A stretch of DNA of 64,000 nucleotides from Sindora glabra (taxonomy: Eukaryota > Streptophyta > Magnoliopsida > Fabales > Fabaceae): the NCBI GenBank assembly GCA_020226215.1, contig CM035226.1:90978895-91042894 (forward strand), given 5' to 3'. The notes under the pieces were generated by a model. The model saw only the letters and a list, made by a program, of their open reading frames with translations. It was not told the origin of the DNA and did no database searches. Below are positions 24,440-36,800 of the stretch, one piece after another. Position numbers and translations under genes: made by a program. Within the stretch, counting starts at the first letter, position 1, and each line of letters begins with the position of its first letter.

Positions 24440-27240
24440 ATATAGGTTCATTTGTTTGTTGGTTCAAAATAAGAAAATCTCTTTCTCTTTTTTTTCTTTT
24501 GCAATTATAGTTACTAGAACTTGTGAAAATATTCTATATATTTAATGTTATATATGGGATATGTAGCAAAAAAATCCACTTCTCTAAAGCAAAAGTTATT
24601 TTCTCCTGTGCGTTATTTTATTAATAAAGAGATGTATAAGTGGTATAAAGTCTTTTAGATTGATATATGCATTTAGATGAAAGATGTTTTCTAACAAAAT
24701 AAATAAAATCTAAGCCTCATGAGCAAGTCTCATATATAGGTATATTTTCTCAATTGTAAATATCAACCTCAACATGGTGTGTTTGAATAATAACACCTCT
24801 AATTTCATAACACAGAGGTTATGAATTCAAATCCTTAATAGCATTCTCTTATGTTCATAATCTTAATAAATGTTTCGATATTAAGCATCTTTAGCATAGG
24901 TAAAACTTTCCTCATTTAGTGAACATTTATGGTTGCTTAAGGACTATTGGTTTTATTGGAAACTAAATTTACCTAAGGCTCTATTTATTTTGGCGAGAAA
25001 AGATCTTCTATAGAAATATAGTTATAAACTATAAAGATAGTGAAAAATGGTTAGTATGTTTAATATTAAATATAATAAATTTAGATAAAAACAAAACTTT
25101 CTCTATTTCAAAGAGAAAGATATTTTTCCCCACTATCATAATTTTAGGGATCATTTTTTTAATTACAATATAAAGATATATGTTAATTTTTCACTTAAAT
25201 AGAAAGAAATGAAGTGTTCTTACATAAAATACCTTCCAAAAGATAAACAAAATGAAACCTAACTTTCATGTTTTTTTATGAAAAATTACTACATTGTTTG
25301 TATAACTGATTTGTGCTAATCGAATGTTGTTTTGGTATCGATAAATTCCACTATGAGCATAAGAAAATAGAAATTTCTATTATGATTTTGCTTGTATTTA
25401 ACTAACTAATGATATTAATTTTCATGATATCCCCGCTTTATGTAGAAGTTTTTGATTTTATGCTACATGTAAAATTTACAATATGCAATCATATTTTACC
25501 AACAATAGATAGATTGAATCATAGGCATATCATAGTTCCTACAGCTTATTATTTTTATCATAAACTGGATTTTTAAGAAATATAGTTGGCATTTAGAAGG
25601 AGATAGGGTAAAGAAAAGCTAAAAAATTAAAGGGAGAAGACTAAAATGTTATTTAATGAAAAAGAGGGTGAATTAGTACATATGACTCAATCGTAATACT
25701 TTATTTATATAGAATTACTAATAAACATAAAAACTCTAATATACTTAGATTTGAGTGTAAGACAAACAAGTTGATAACATAAGCTTAATATTATAGACTT
25801 AATTACTAATGTTACTCTTAAATACGAATGAATCCTTATCTTACTTATTTCAAAGTTATGACTTTGGAAGGGCCTTATATTTGGTTCTTTGTTATAATTA
25901 GTCTAGAATTATTGCAACCTTATAATCCCAAACCATCAGGAGCTGCTTGCTAGTAGAAGCAAACATCTTTAAGTTAATGTGCAAATAAGTTATCTAGTGG
26001 TAGTATTATTGAATGAAATTTGGCATCCATGCCACCTATAACCTGATAATGGCTGATAGGGTGTTAAAAGATTATACTCAATCACAATAAACAACTAAAG
26101 TAATGTAGTTGTAGTAGTGAGCCTAATATTTGATAAGGAACCTTTGGTAAGGCATCAATGTATTGTTAAAATAGCTGTTAAAAAACAAAGTGTTGTTAGA
26201 AAGAGTTTTGTTAGCTATTTTTTTGCAATATCTTAAGATAATGAGATCACCCACAAAGGCATATATACTTAATGATTCCTTATAATAGGTATGACTAGCT
26301 CTGTTGACATTAACTTTGATATAGAAACATTAGCATCTTTAGATACAAGTCCTCAACAAGGTGGTCATCTTTTGTATAAATGGATTTGAATTATCTCTTT
26401 TTTTCCTTTTGGTCATTTTCTTATGATCTTAATAAGAAATAGATAACAAGATTTTTTGTGGGTTTTATACATTAATGGGATTCCAAAATGTTATTACTAT
26501 TTTTTTAACATCATAGGAAAATAACGAAAAGGAAGAGAGGATCCAAATTCTATTAATAACCCTTATAAGGTCATGACATACCTTAGGACTATACTAATGG
26601 ATATTAAGGCCTTACTGCCACCTTTTCAAATAGTATATCTGCAACAAAGGAAAGCATGATTCAGAATTTCCATCACTAAGACGGTATACGAATAACCCCT
26701 AGCCTAGATAAATGATACATGTACTAGATTATGTTTAGGAAAATGATTATGATATATTATTGACTTAGTAATACATTGGTATAACTTAATCCTTTTTTTA
26801 AAGAGCAAATTTAATTTGAAAAGGAAGATAATATTTTTTAGGGATAGGAATTTCTTAGTTATTCATTGACCACACAATTTATATATTTATCACCAATAAG
26901 AAAGAATTGAGATAAATGAAATGATAAATTGTTTGAAAATTAATTATTAAAATATTCTTATATTCATTTCAATTCTTTGTATTTATTTTAATTTTTATTA
27001 ATAGTTGGTAAATAAATAATATGCTACTAAAGTAATATTTGATTTGCAAAATTAAATATTTCCAATAATTCTAATATTCATGTAAATGTGATTCTTAGAA
27101 ATTTAATTCATGAGATATAACTTTCCTATATTTGGTTTAATTAGAAATATTCATATGAATGTTATAATATTATATTTTAATTATTTTGAATAATTTTAAA
27201 AATATTATTTGATTCTAAAAATTATCCTCATTAAAAATTA
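24440..27240. other. Intergenic DNA without recognisable gene
   Basis: AT-rich sequence with no open frame over 60 codons and no motif I recognise on either strand. There is no match to the duplicated unit. Some stretches (25860-26140, 26520-26720) have more even base composition and may be old transposon remains, but nothing identifies them. Confidence 0.5.
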
Positions 27241-27750
27241 AATAATTATCGATGATTTATAGTGGTTGACGATAGTTGCTGTTGATAAATAATGATTCTA
27301 GTAGTGACAAATAATAATTATCAATAATGCACGATAGTCAATGGCTAGTGGTAGTTATTGATAGTAAGTATTGGATGATGATGGTCACTGAAGATGAGTG
27401 ATGATTGGTAGTGACCATTAACAATAAACAATGATTGACAGTGAATGACGATAATTATCAATAATAAATGGCAGTTGACAGTGATTACCAATAATAAATG
27501 ATGGCAAGTTGTGAATTGACAATGATAGTGGTGAATGACAATTATCAATAGTGGGTGATGATTAATAATAGTTACAATAATAAATAGTGATCACCAATAG
27601 TGAATGATAATGAATAGTGATTATCGATAATAGATGATAATTAATAATAATTTAAAAAATGAGTGGGAGATGATAGTAATAATTGATGATGAATGGTGAT
27701 TATTAGTAGTATGTGGTAGTAATAAATAGTGATTGATCATGATGAATGGT
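27241..27750. repeat. Degenerate TGA/GTGAT-rich quasi-tandem array
   Basis: About 500 bases are made of imperfect repeats of words such as gatgatgg, gtgatt, agtgacca, caataataaatg and gtagtgac. The period is irregular, near 10-25 bases. The minus-strand open frame at 27345-27548 (a His/Val/Ile-rich string) is a by-product of this composition. Such arrays are common inside plant transposons; flanking AT-rich arms may be part of one, but I could not define ends. Confidence 0.7.
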
Positions 27751-28451
27751 GGGGTGGTAAAAATAATTTTTTATATCAATTAAATATTTTTATATTATGA
27801 GAATATAAGATTCTACTTCATTTATAAAAATATTTTTAAGAAATATTGGATTAAAATTTTTTGTAAAAATATTCACATTCCTAAAAATATTTTTTCAAAA
27901 TTTAAATTAAAGATAAGGATTTTATGTTCTTTTAAAGTATTTTTAAAAACGTGAAAAATATCCCACCAACCAAATGTTAATAAGAATATCTCGTTTTGGG
28001 GTACCCCGAGGCATGAGCAACCACAATTTTAAAATAACCTTGACATCATCTTGGGCGCGAGAACGAAAAGTATTCCAACCACTTCGTATGTGCTTATCCA
28101 CATGTGAACACACCAAAGTTGGATGCAGATTTGGCTTTCTTGTTCTCAACAAACTGCCCGTCTAATATTTCTCGTCAAGCAGGTTTGAAGCCACATTCTA
28201 AGATTTTCTCCTAGAAATTTTCGTTATCATCCACTTAGAAACAAGCTAAGTTGTCGATTTTGCTTCGTCTGCACATTATCGGATTCTTGTTTGTTGCAAC
28301 CCAAATACCCAGTTTTGCCGGCTCTAATCCCATCATCTACTTCATCTGGAGACAATTTTCGGCATTTTTAAAAGAAAGACAAACTTGTATAGATTGGATT
28401 CTTCGTTTCTGAATTTCCAAATTTCTCTGTTTCCACTTCTTTTATCCTTCG

Positions 28452-28562
28452 ATGGCGACAAAATTGAACTCTTCGTATTATCCCCAAGCCCCTGAGGGCA
28501 AGAGCTTCATTTTCTACCCTATAAATCCCATTTTCTCCGGAGCTTTGCATTTACCTTGGCGG
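28452..28562 (+). CDS. Possible first exon of an unidentified gene
   Basis: An ATG in good plant context (cgATGGCGAC) opens 37 codons starting MATKLNSSYYPQAPEGKSF, ending at a consensus donor (tggcgg|gtgagg at 28563). The preceding 400 bases are less AT-rich than the surroundings and look like a leader or promoter. The product is not recognised, and no matching downstream exon could be joined: the SCL3 remnant at 28958 does not follow in frame. It may be the surviving 5' end of a gene whose rest was lost. Confidence 0.25.
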
Positions 28563-28878
28563 GTGAGGACTTTTGGTTTGGTCACTCTACATACAGTCTT
28601 CTGGGTTTTTGATCAAATCAAGGGCTTAGAAGAGTTGGAGTCATTCTTGATCAATTATCCATGGAGCAGCTTATGGACATAGGTTGTATTCTCTAACTGA
28701 ATATACATATTCTTTGGAAAATACGGATGAACAGTTTACATATACCTCCCCTGGCTTTCTAAATGGTTTTTTGGATTCTCTGATACAACTAAGTGAAAAA
28801 TTTATTGATTGTTTGGGAATAGGGAATTGAGCCAGAAAGAAATTAAATGAAGGGTTATCTATTTTTGTTTGATTTCAA

Positions 28879-28926
<48 letters not shown>
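28879..28926. repeat. (CT)n(TA)n compound microsatellite
   Basis: A run of tc dinucleotides passes directly into a run of ta dinucleotides, ending at 28926. It lies just before the readable part of the SCL3 pseudogene, so repeat expansion or a breakpoint here may account for the missing N-terminus. Confidence 0.9.
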
Positions 28927-28957
28927 GGGATTGTTACTCTTCCAGTTCTAATGCTGA

Positions 28958-30278
28958 ATCAAATGTCCTGGATCAGATTCGCCATATCAGTGGCTGAGAG
29001 AGCAGATATGGGACAACAGAGGCTTATATCTGATCCGTCTTCTTAATGAAAGTGCTTACTATGTAGCATCTGGCAACATCAAGGAAGCAGATAAGGGACT
29101 GGAGTATATTTCTCAGCTTGCCTCTCCTGATGGCGATGCATTGCAGCGAATGGCCACTTATTTCTCTGAAGCACTTGCATACAGGATAGTCAAGAATTTG
29201 CCAGGTGTATCTAGAGCACTCAACTGCTCAAAACCATCCTCACATTCGGATGAAATTCTTGTTCAACAAATTTTCTCCGAGTTGTGTCCTTTCTTAAATC
29301 TAGCATACTCGATCAGAAATCGGGCCATTGTTGAATCCATGAGAGAAGAAAGAATGATTCACATTATTGATCTCCATTGTTCTGAGTGGGCTCACTGGGT
29401 AGACCTTTTACGGACTCTAAAGAAACGTCCAGAAGGCCCTCCTCATCTGAAAATCACAGGCATTCATGAAATGAAAGAGGTTCTGGACCAGGTAGGATTT
29501 CATCTGGCCACAGAGGCTGGCAAATTAAATTACCCTTTGCGGTTCTACCCGATTGTTAGCGAATTGGAAGGTCTTGATATTAATAAGTTGCCTATCAATT
29601 GTGGAGAAGCCCTTGCAGTTATCTCCAGTGTTGCAGTTGCATTCTTTTCTCGCAACTGATGATGAAATGGTTGGCCGGACCCCGCCTGCACCACCCATCA
29701 ATATGCACAGAGCTATGCACATGAATCCCCAGACTTTTGCTGAGTGGCTTGAGAGAGATTTGATGAATACATACTTCTTGAGTCCTGATTCAGCATCATC
29801 ACCACTTTCTTTAGGCTCTTCACCTATGATGGGGTTTCTTAATGCTCTGCGGAATCTCCAACCAAAATTGATGGTGGTTACTGAACAGGAATCAAATCTT
29901 AATGGCTGTAATTTAATGGAGAGGTTTGAGAGGGCAATGCACTTTTATGGTGCACTTTTTGATTGCTTGGATTCTACTCCTTCAATAAAGAGACAAAAAC
30001 TTGAGAGTATGGTTTTTGGAGAAGAAATAAAGAACATTATTGCTTGTGAAGGGTTTGAGAGAAAGGAGAGGCACGAGAAACTTGAGAGATGGATTCCAAG
30101 GCTTGAAATGGCTGGATTTGCACGGGTGCCAATAAGTTTTCGGGGAAAGCTTCAGGCAAAGAATTTGTTGGTGAGCTATGGCAAAAAATACAAGATCCGG
30201 GAAGAGAATGAGTGCTTGCTTATGTGTTGGAGTGATAGACCAATTTTTTCTGTTTCAGCCTGGGAATCTAGGAGATGA
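28958..30278 (+). pseudogene. SCL3: SCARECROW-LIKE 3 (GRAS family) gene, frameshifted and N-terminally truncated
   Basis: SCL3-type GRAS proteins are nuclear regulators in gibberellin and root development. The frame opens after a TGA at 28955 with SPYQWLRE (about 28976). It continues through leucine-rich repeat I (RGLYLIRLL, EYISQLASPDGDALQRM), the VHIID box as IHIIDLHCSEWAHW (29357-29398), ITGIHEMKEVLDQVGFH, PPHLKITG and GEALAV. At about 29630 the reading frame changes (agtgttgcag; two bases fewer than the expected coding for SSVLQLHS). The second frame continues with FLATDDEM, SPLSLGSSPMMG, KLMVVTEQESN, FGEEIKNIIACEG and the SAW end PIFSVSAWESRR, stopping at TGA 30276-30278. No intron is present, as usual for SCL3. 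Readable length is about 438 codons against roughly 480 in the family. The start codon and first 30-40 residues are missing. A sequencing error at 29630 would rescue the frame but not the start. Confidence 0.85.
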
Positions 30279-32160
30279 TTGTTTATTTATAAGCTGGAAA
30301 TACAAAGGTTCCTTGTACTATAATAAGTTTAGTAGATGTATAAATTGAACAATCAACAAGACAGCAAAACAGATAGTTTATTGCTTTTCATTCCTTTCTT
30401 CTGCATTTCATTGTAGTTTTTATCTGTTTCTTTGTACGAAGATCCTGTTTATAAATGCAGTGATAAACGGCTGGAACCATGACACTAACCACTGGCCTCT
30501 ATTTATGATTTTATGTATAGATACTATGACACATGAACTCTCGTGCCCCTTTCCTTAGGGAGCTGTACAAGTCATAAAATATTCTTAATTACTAAATATT
30601 ACTTGTAGCAAATCTCATAATGTCTTATGAAATGCAAAGTGCCTATTGGCAACTATTTATATCCGTACAGACTGTTCTATTGAATTGTTGTCTACAAATG
30701 TCTACCTATCTCCTTCCTCTTGCAAGTGTATTATAGTACAGTTCTCTGCATACTTCAGTGCATTCTGTTTATTGATTTCTACTTATATTTTCTTAGCAAT
30801 GCTTTTATTTTATGATGCAGAAACTGGCCTCAACTGCTTTTGTATCTGAGATCACCAACTGCAGCAGATGAAATGAGAGTTCATTGAACTTGCAAATAGG
30901 TAAATGTTTCATTTATATAATGCTTTCGATGTTAAACTGAGAACCTGCAGTCGAAGATGAAAAGTTGCATTGACTGAATAACAGTTATCCTTGATTAATG
31001 TACAATGATGTTAGATTGCAGGAAAAGAATTGTAGAATTCCTCATTCTTTTTATCTCATTTATACTTCTTGCAATTTTGAACACAAACATGCGATACTGA
31101 TCTCTAATTTAAATTCTTTGGTCATGGTGTGCACTCTTGCATAACCAAACTTAGGAATCCTTTTGAGGTTCCAGGCATTATGCCCTTGTCAACATGCAAG
31201 AACATACAATTTGATTGCTTGGTAAGAAAGCCAGCAACAGAATATGGGCCATATGTATTGGTGAATGTATATTCCGTGCTTTACAAGAGAAAGATGGGGA
31301 GTTTGATATGGGTGGTGCTACTTGCATACTCAAATCACCTCACAACCTCCACAGTTGGTGTGGAGCCCATCTCCTCTCGAAATGAGGTCGTTTGTGAAGT
31401 AGTTTCAATGGGTGAGAAGCATTATGTGTAGGTTTGGCATGACCATGACCATGACTATGAAATATGATTACTTACATTGTCTAAAGTTGTCTATGGTGAA
31501 GCCAGCCATATCGATGACAAAAGGATGGCAACATGCACCGGAGAACTGTAATTTCTGTGATCATACATGTCAATCCCAATTTTTTCTTTCTCAGGCATTG
31601 CCTTACATTCACATTTCACTTCGATAGACAAAGCAAGTTCTCTTATAATTATGCACATGTCTGACGAGAACCAAATCAACTTGCGAAATTGTTAAATCTA
31701 CAATCTCGAACGCTAAGCTACAAAACAGAAAGGAGGTAGCTAAGGAGTTGACATGCTTACCTGTTTCTCCCTTAACAATGGTTCTACAGCCTTAGTAAAA
31801 CCTTTATCAGGAAAAAATTCCCCCGGAAGGGTAAATTGGTCTATACTTGCATTGTGAAACTTTTATATGATTGTTTCGTCGGAAAGCATTTTTCATAAAA
31901 AAATATCATTTGTATATGAATTAATGAAGGGGTAATATATCATTTACATTGATAATTAAAAAAAATAATATTTAAAAGTTTGGAAATGGAGGAAAATAAT
32001 TTTTTTTTTGAAATAAGAAAAATTACTTTTTCTAATTTTTTACATTTAACATTGAATAAGATTAAATAAGTAAAATACTTTTTTTATATTATTATTTTTA
32101 TAACTATACTTTATAAAAAATATTTTTTGATGAAACAAACGAAACTTTAGTACATGAATT
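30279..32160. other. 3' flank of SCL3 and intergenic DNA
   Basis: The first few hundred bases are probably the old SCL3 3'UTR. Beyond this are open frames at 30646-30849, 31129-31431 (100 codons, starting from a non-ATG codon) and 31412-31627 that show no recognised motif. Base composition at 31100-31700 is less AT-biased than average and could be gene-derived, but I cannot identify a product on either strand. Confidence 0.4.
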
Positions 32161-32400
32161 TTGAATCTTGCTAGAAAGTAATATTGACCTCAGATTATGC
32201 TATGGGCTTTTTGTAGGTGCACATGAGTTAGAGTTTATATAAACAGAGTGTTAAGTTAAATTTTTTATGTATTCAACCATTATTATTGAAATATAATATC
32301 AATGTCCACTCCTTAATTCTCCTAGGCTCTCCATTCTCCTTCCTCCTAAACCCTAATTATATTCTCAATATGGCACCAAAGCAGTATCATCCGCCTCAAG
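32161..32400 (+). mobile_element. Relic of a copia 5' LTR end with primer-binding site
   Basis: A TATA element (ttatataaac, 32235-32243) is followed by a typical copia R/U5 stretch (cattattattgaaatataatatca), then tggcaccaaagcag at 32371-32384. This matches the initiator-Met tRNA primer site (tggtatcagagcag) at 11 of 14 positions. No gag is readable and no second LTR was found. The open frame at 32286-32642 crosses the site and is not a real gene. Confidence 0.4.
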
Positions 32401-33831
32401 ACCTTATGGGAAGTCACGCTTTTGACAACCTAAAAGAGGTTGTGTCGCCGCTATTAATATTTTTAGGTTTTCTATGTCCATTTTTATTAGATATCTTCTG
32501 TTCAAACCATTCCTTCAGTACTACTATAAGCTTTTCCTTCATTCACGTTTCATTGATTTTCCTGTTGACCAAAGTACTTTATTTGGACTACCAGGAGAAG
32601 GAATTAAAAAAAAAAAAAAAAGAAGTCTTGATCTCACTATAACACTTTTGTTTTAGCAACTAAGTGCACTTTCAGGTTGCTCTTCAGTCTCCAGCAACTA
32701 AAGGTGGTGGTTCCAGTCACATTTGTTGGTGACTTTAATTCTTCTGATGCCGAAAAAAATATGGAGATTTGTGCGTTTGCTATTTTGGCAAGAGAGATTT
32801 GTGGTAGATCATGGGTAGATTGCATTTAGATTTTCCAACAACCACGGTGACTGAAGATGAACCAGCGGTGGATATTTCTCCCCATTGCGATATGATTTTG
32901 GTTGATTCATTCTCTCGTTTATATTTCTTTGACGTTGGGTTTTGTGACTTTGTGTGATGATGATGTTTGGTTATGATATTTATCGAAGCTCCACCTAACT
33001 GAACATATGCCTGTAGTTGTTTAATACGATAGGTGCTGAATCTGATTGTGTTATTGCTGAACTGTAACTTATGAAATCTGATGCTGCTTGGCGGGAGAGC
33101 CACTATGATGCGAGTGGTATTTCGTGTCTTCTAAGTTTTCTGTTATATGTTAGCTTTCATCTAAGGTTCTTAAGTATTTGTGGTAAGTGAATTAACCACT
33201 CAAATGAAAAAATTCTGATGTTGTTTTGTGTCCAGCAATGTTTCTTTTTTCTTTTGTTGGTTATTTTAATTTAAGATTTAGGACAGCAGAAGAATGTTGT
33301 TATTTACCACGTGAAGTTGACAGAAATATGAAGTTAACAGTGCCGTTTAACCGGAAATCATGTGGCGAATATAAGGGTGGAATGACTGCAATGGTTGAAT
33401 TTCATTGCATATGAAGTCCATCCATAAAATCAACAGTTTCAAATTAAGTATATAATTTTTCGGAGCTAGATTTCGATGATTTTGTCAGGTGATTTAGTAT
33501 TTTCAATATAAAATCGTCTCAGGTTCATTTTGCCATTGTACTTTCATATTTCGAATATATCATTTTATTACAAATAGTAGTGATTATTAGGTGATTAAAT
33601 TGCACAAAACTAATATAATAATAATAATTCAATATCAGATGGGGATCAAACTTGAGGAGGATAATATTATGTGAAGTTATATTTTTTAAAAAATTGAATA
33701 TTTCAATTATTAGATTATATTTAATGTATTGAAATTTTATTTTTAAATTTTAATTTACTTATATTAAAATTTTAAAAAATAATCTAATAATAAAATGTCT
33801 AACTTTTAAAGAGATAAAACTTAGATAGAAC

Positions 33832-36800
33832 TAGGGGTGTCCAAATTCTCTTAGCCCAACCAAACCCACCTAAACCGGATCGATTTCTGTGTTTTAGGCC
33901 AATTTAGGTCAAGCTAGTAAGGTTAAGCTGGTCAAAAATATAATAGAAGCGGGTTTCCATGGGCGGGTAAGGTTTTCAATATTTGAACTCGTTTGGACCC
34001 ATGCCTACCTAATAACATTACATCAAGTTTTATAAAACTAATGCGATGTTGTTTCAATGTGGTAATACGATATCATTTGGCTACAACTATAAAGGCTAGA
34101 AATTTTTGTAAACCCTAGCGCAGCTAAAGAGTCGAAGTCTTGTCCCCCACCTCTTGCATTCGAAAACCCTAGCAGAGCTCTTGCAATTGTGTCTCTAATT
34201 CTTTGGTTGAATTATTGAAGCTTCTCACATCATGATTGCACTTTAGATCCTTCTCTTCATCGTCTTCTCCCTCCTATAGTGTTAGCTTATCGCTTCAAAG
34301 AGATATATGTGATAATTTTGTAATCTTCTCTATTTGTATCATTTTGAATCTTTGATCATTTTTAATATTTCTTATAATATATCTTTTCTGTGTTCTTGTT
34401 AGAGAATACTAAAAGCTGAAATGTTAAGAAGGTCGAAGCTAAAGCATGATTGGGTCACCGACTTGTCAATTGCTCTTGTTGTTGATGCTAGGCGGGTCTC
34501 CCCTTTCCAATTTTGGTAGGTGAAAAATTTTAACATGTATTTCATAGTTAATTTATTGAAAATAATAAAAAAAGAGAGCAAAAATAGCTTGACCTATCAT
34601 AGAAAAATTTTTGGTCTTCATAAAATTGTATCGTAACTTTTATAGTGATTATTTAATAATACATCAATGCTATTTGTTCTTTTGATTTTTTTTCCGTATT
34701 CATTTTTTGAAAATAAAATATTTATTGAATTAAAAAAATGATAATAATACAACAAAAGCTGTGAACTAGACCAAGAGACTAGAAGTAATAAAAGTCTCAT
34801 GAGATAAATTTTTATACTTGTTCTTATAAATTTTTAACATTGCTCTAACCAATCTAAACTACTTTCGCTGGTTTTATATATAAATATATATATATATATA
34901 TTTATTCTTTTAGTGGTATCGTGGAACAATACGAAGAGAAAATGACAATGCTAGCTTCTATTTGTAATATCGATCCATTTATGAATTTTCTTTTGGATTT
35001 ACTTCATCATACTAGTATTTTATTTGTTTTAGGCATTAAACATGAATTGAATTAATATCTCTTTATTAAAATTAGTTAAATATTATGAAACTGCATTATT
35101 TATCTACAACTTGCTAAAGGAATTAAATTTAACTAAAACTCATTGATATCCTGTCCTATTGTTATTGTTCTACATGGATGCCTTTTTGTATTGTTCTTAC
35201 GATATCCTTTTAGTCTAATATGAATTAGGGCTTGTACATGACATTTGGTATTAATTTGATTGGTCACCTAATTCAAATAAGGATAAACATTGTTAATTAT
35301 AGCAGCTATTCATGTTTTAAATTATTTGTGATTTTTCTACTTGGTGCAGTTCTGAATCATGATTATTAGGAATCTAGGATATCTGAGATATATGATGTTA
35401 TTTAAAAGAATTCCTTTATCTATCTAAAAGTCCTATAAAGCCATTAAAGATAACCTGAATATATTAAGATCTTACCAAGTAGTGTAGTATTTGTATTTTA
35501 TAAATGATGTGCTTTTCCTACGTATTTATTTGACACCCTTAGTTCCTATTTGAATTCATATATTTAGTTGATGTAACTAATGATTTCTAATTATGCACAT
35601 TAAAAAGTGTTTTTCTACACAACTTATTTTTAGCAAAACAAAGCCATAGTATTTTTTGTTTGATTTTATTCATATGAAATTAGGTGGTTTGATAGTGTTA
35701 TGCATGACTTGGATGGAGTGATTTTATCTTCTAAAGTTTTTTCTTATTATTCTTGTGTTTTATACTTGTATAGGTAAATCCTTAAAGAGTTAAATGTAAG
35801 TGTGTGTGTACCCATCTTCCTGACTTTGCAATTAGCTAGCTTCTGAGTTGCTATGGTAATGAATATTGCTTTGCTTGTTCTTATTATACCCTTGTCTTTT
35901 CCGTTCCATTGTATTACTACCCATACCCTTTTTATATTTGAGTGCTTTAATGTCTTTAGAGGTTTTAGAAAGATCACCAACATGAACAACAAACATGATA
36001 TTTATTTTTTCCATTTATGAATTTATTACTTGAAATATAATAAATTGTTAAAATTTGATAACACATTCTTTTCATTTAACGATAGAACTAAAAAAGGAAT
36101 GTTTTCTACATAGTTACAACATTTGCAATTAGTGATTTAGATTCAGCATAGGGATTGTTCAAACTAATACTTTGATTATCATAGGATAAATGATAGTTTA
36201 AAGAAAATAGAAGATTAGTCATGTGATAAAATGTGCCTCAGATTTGTGACCATTTTCTATGACCATGTTTTGATACTTAGCTATATTGAATGTTCTTCAC
36301 AACATTTTATAATCTATTTTCTATTTATAAGCCCAGTTAAAGGAACTGATTTCTGTGATAATCATTAAATTTATGATATTATCTATATTAAAACTTTGGT
36401 ATAAAATGCTCTAACTGGTTGTTAATAAGTCTGTTCTTGCAAGTATTTAGACAAAATGTTTGCTTTACATTGTATAGAAGAATGAAATACATAGGATGGT
36501 TGAGTAGTTCAATACCTATATCATTATCAATCTTGTGTGGCATAGATATAGTGTAAAGTGTGTAATGCTTACTTGTGTTACATATGGGATGTTCTAAAAA
36601 TATATGACAATATTTTACAATTAGTTTAATATGTTTTTAAGCTATTAGTTTTTATGATGGATTGGTTATTCTGTATATGTGATTTGCAATTAGATTATAA
36701 CCTTGAATATGTATAAATTTTGGAAAAAAATATGCTAAAGGTCACATTTAGAGTTCTATACATGCAATCCTTTATATATGATTCAATAAGGTGATTTCTT

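Noticed and set aside
24770..24840. Possible SINE or tRNA-like element (gaggttatgaattcaaatcc)
   Set aside because: It resembles a B box only loosely. There is no A box at proper spacing, no poly(A) or poly(T) tail and no target duplication.
27345..27548. 67-codon minus-strand frame rich in His, Ile and Val
   Set aside because: It is a translation of the TGA-rich degenerate array.
31129..31431. 100-codon open frame after SCL3
   Set aside because: It starts from a non-ATG codon and has no recognised motif, no conserved neighbour and no splice structure. It was not called as a gene.
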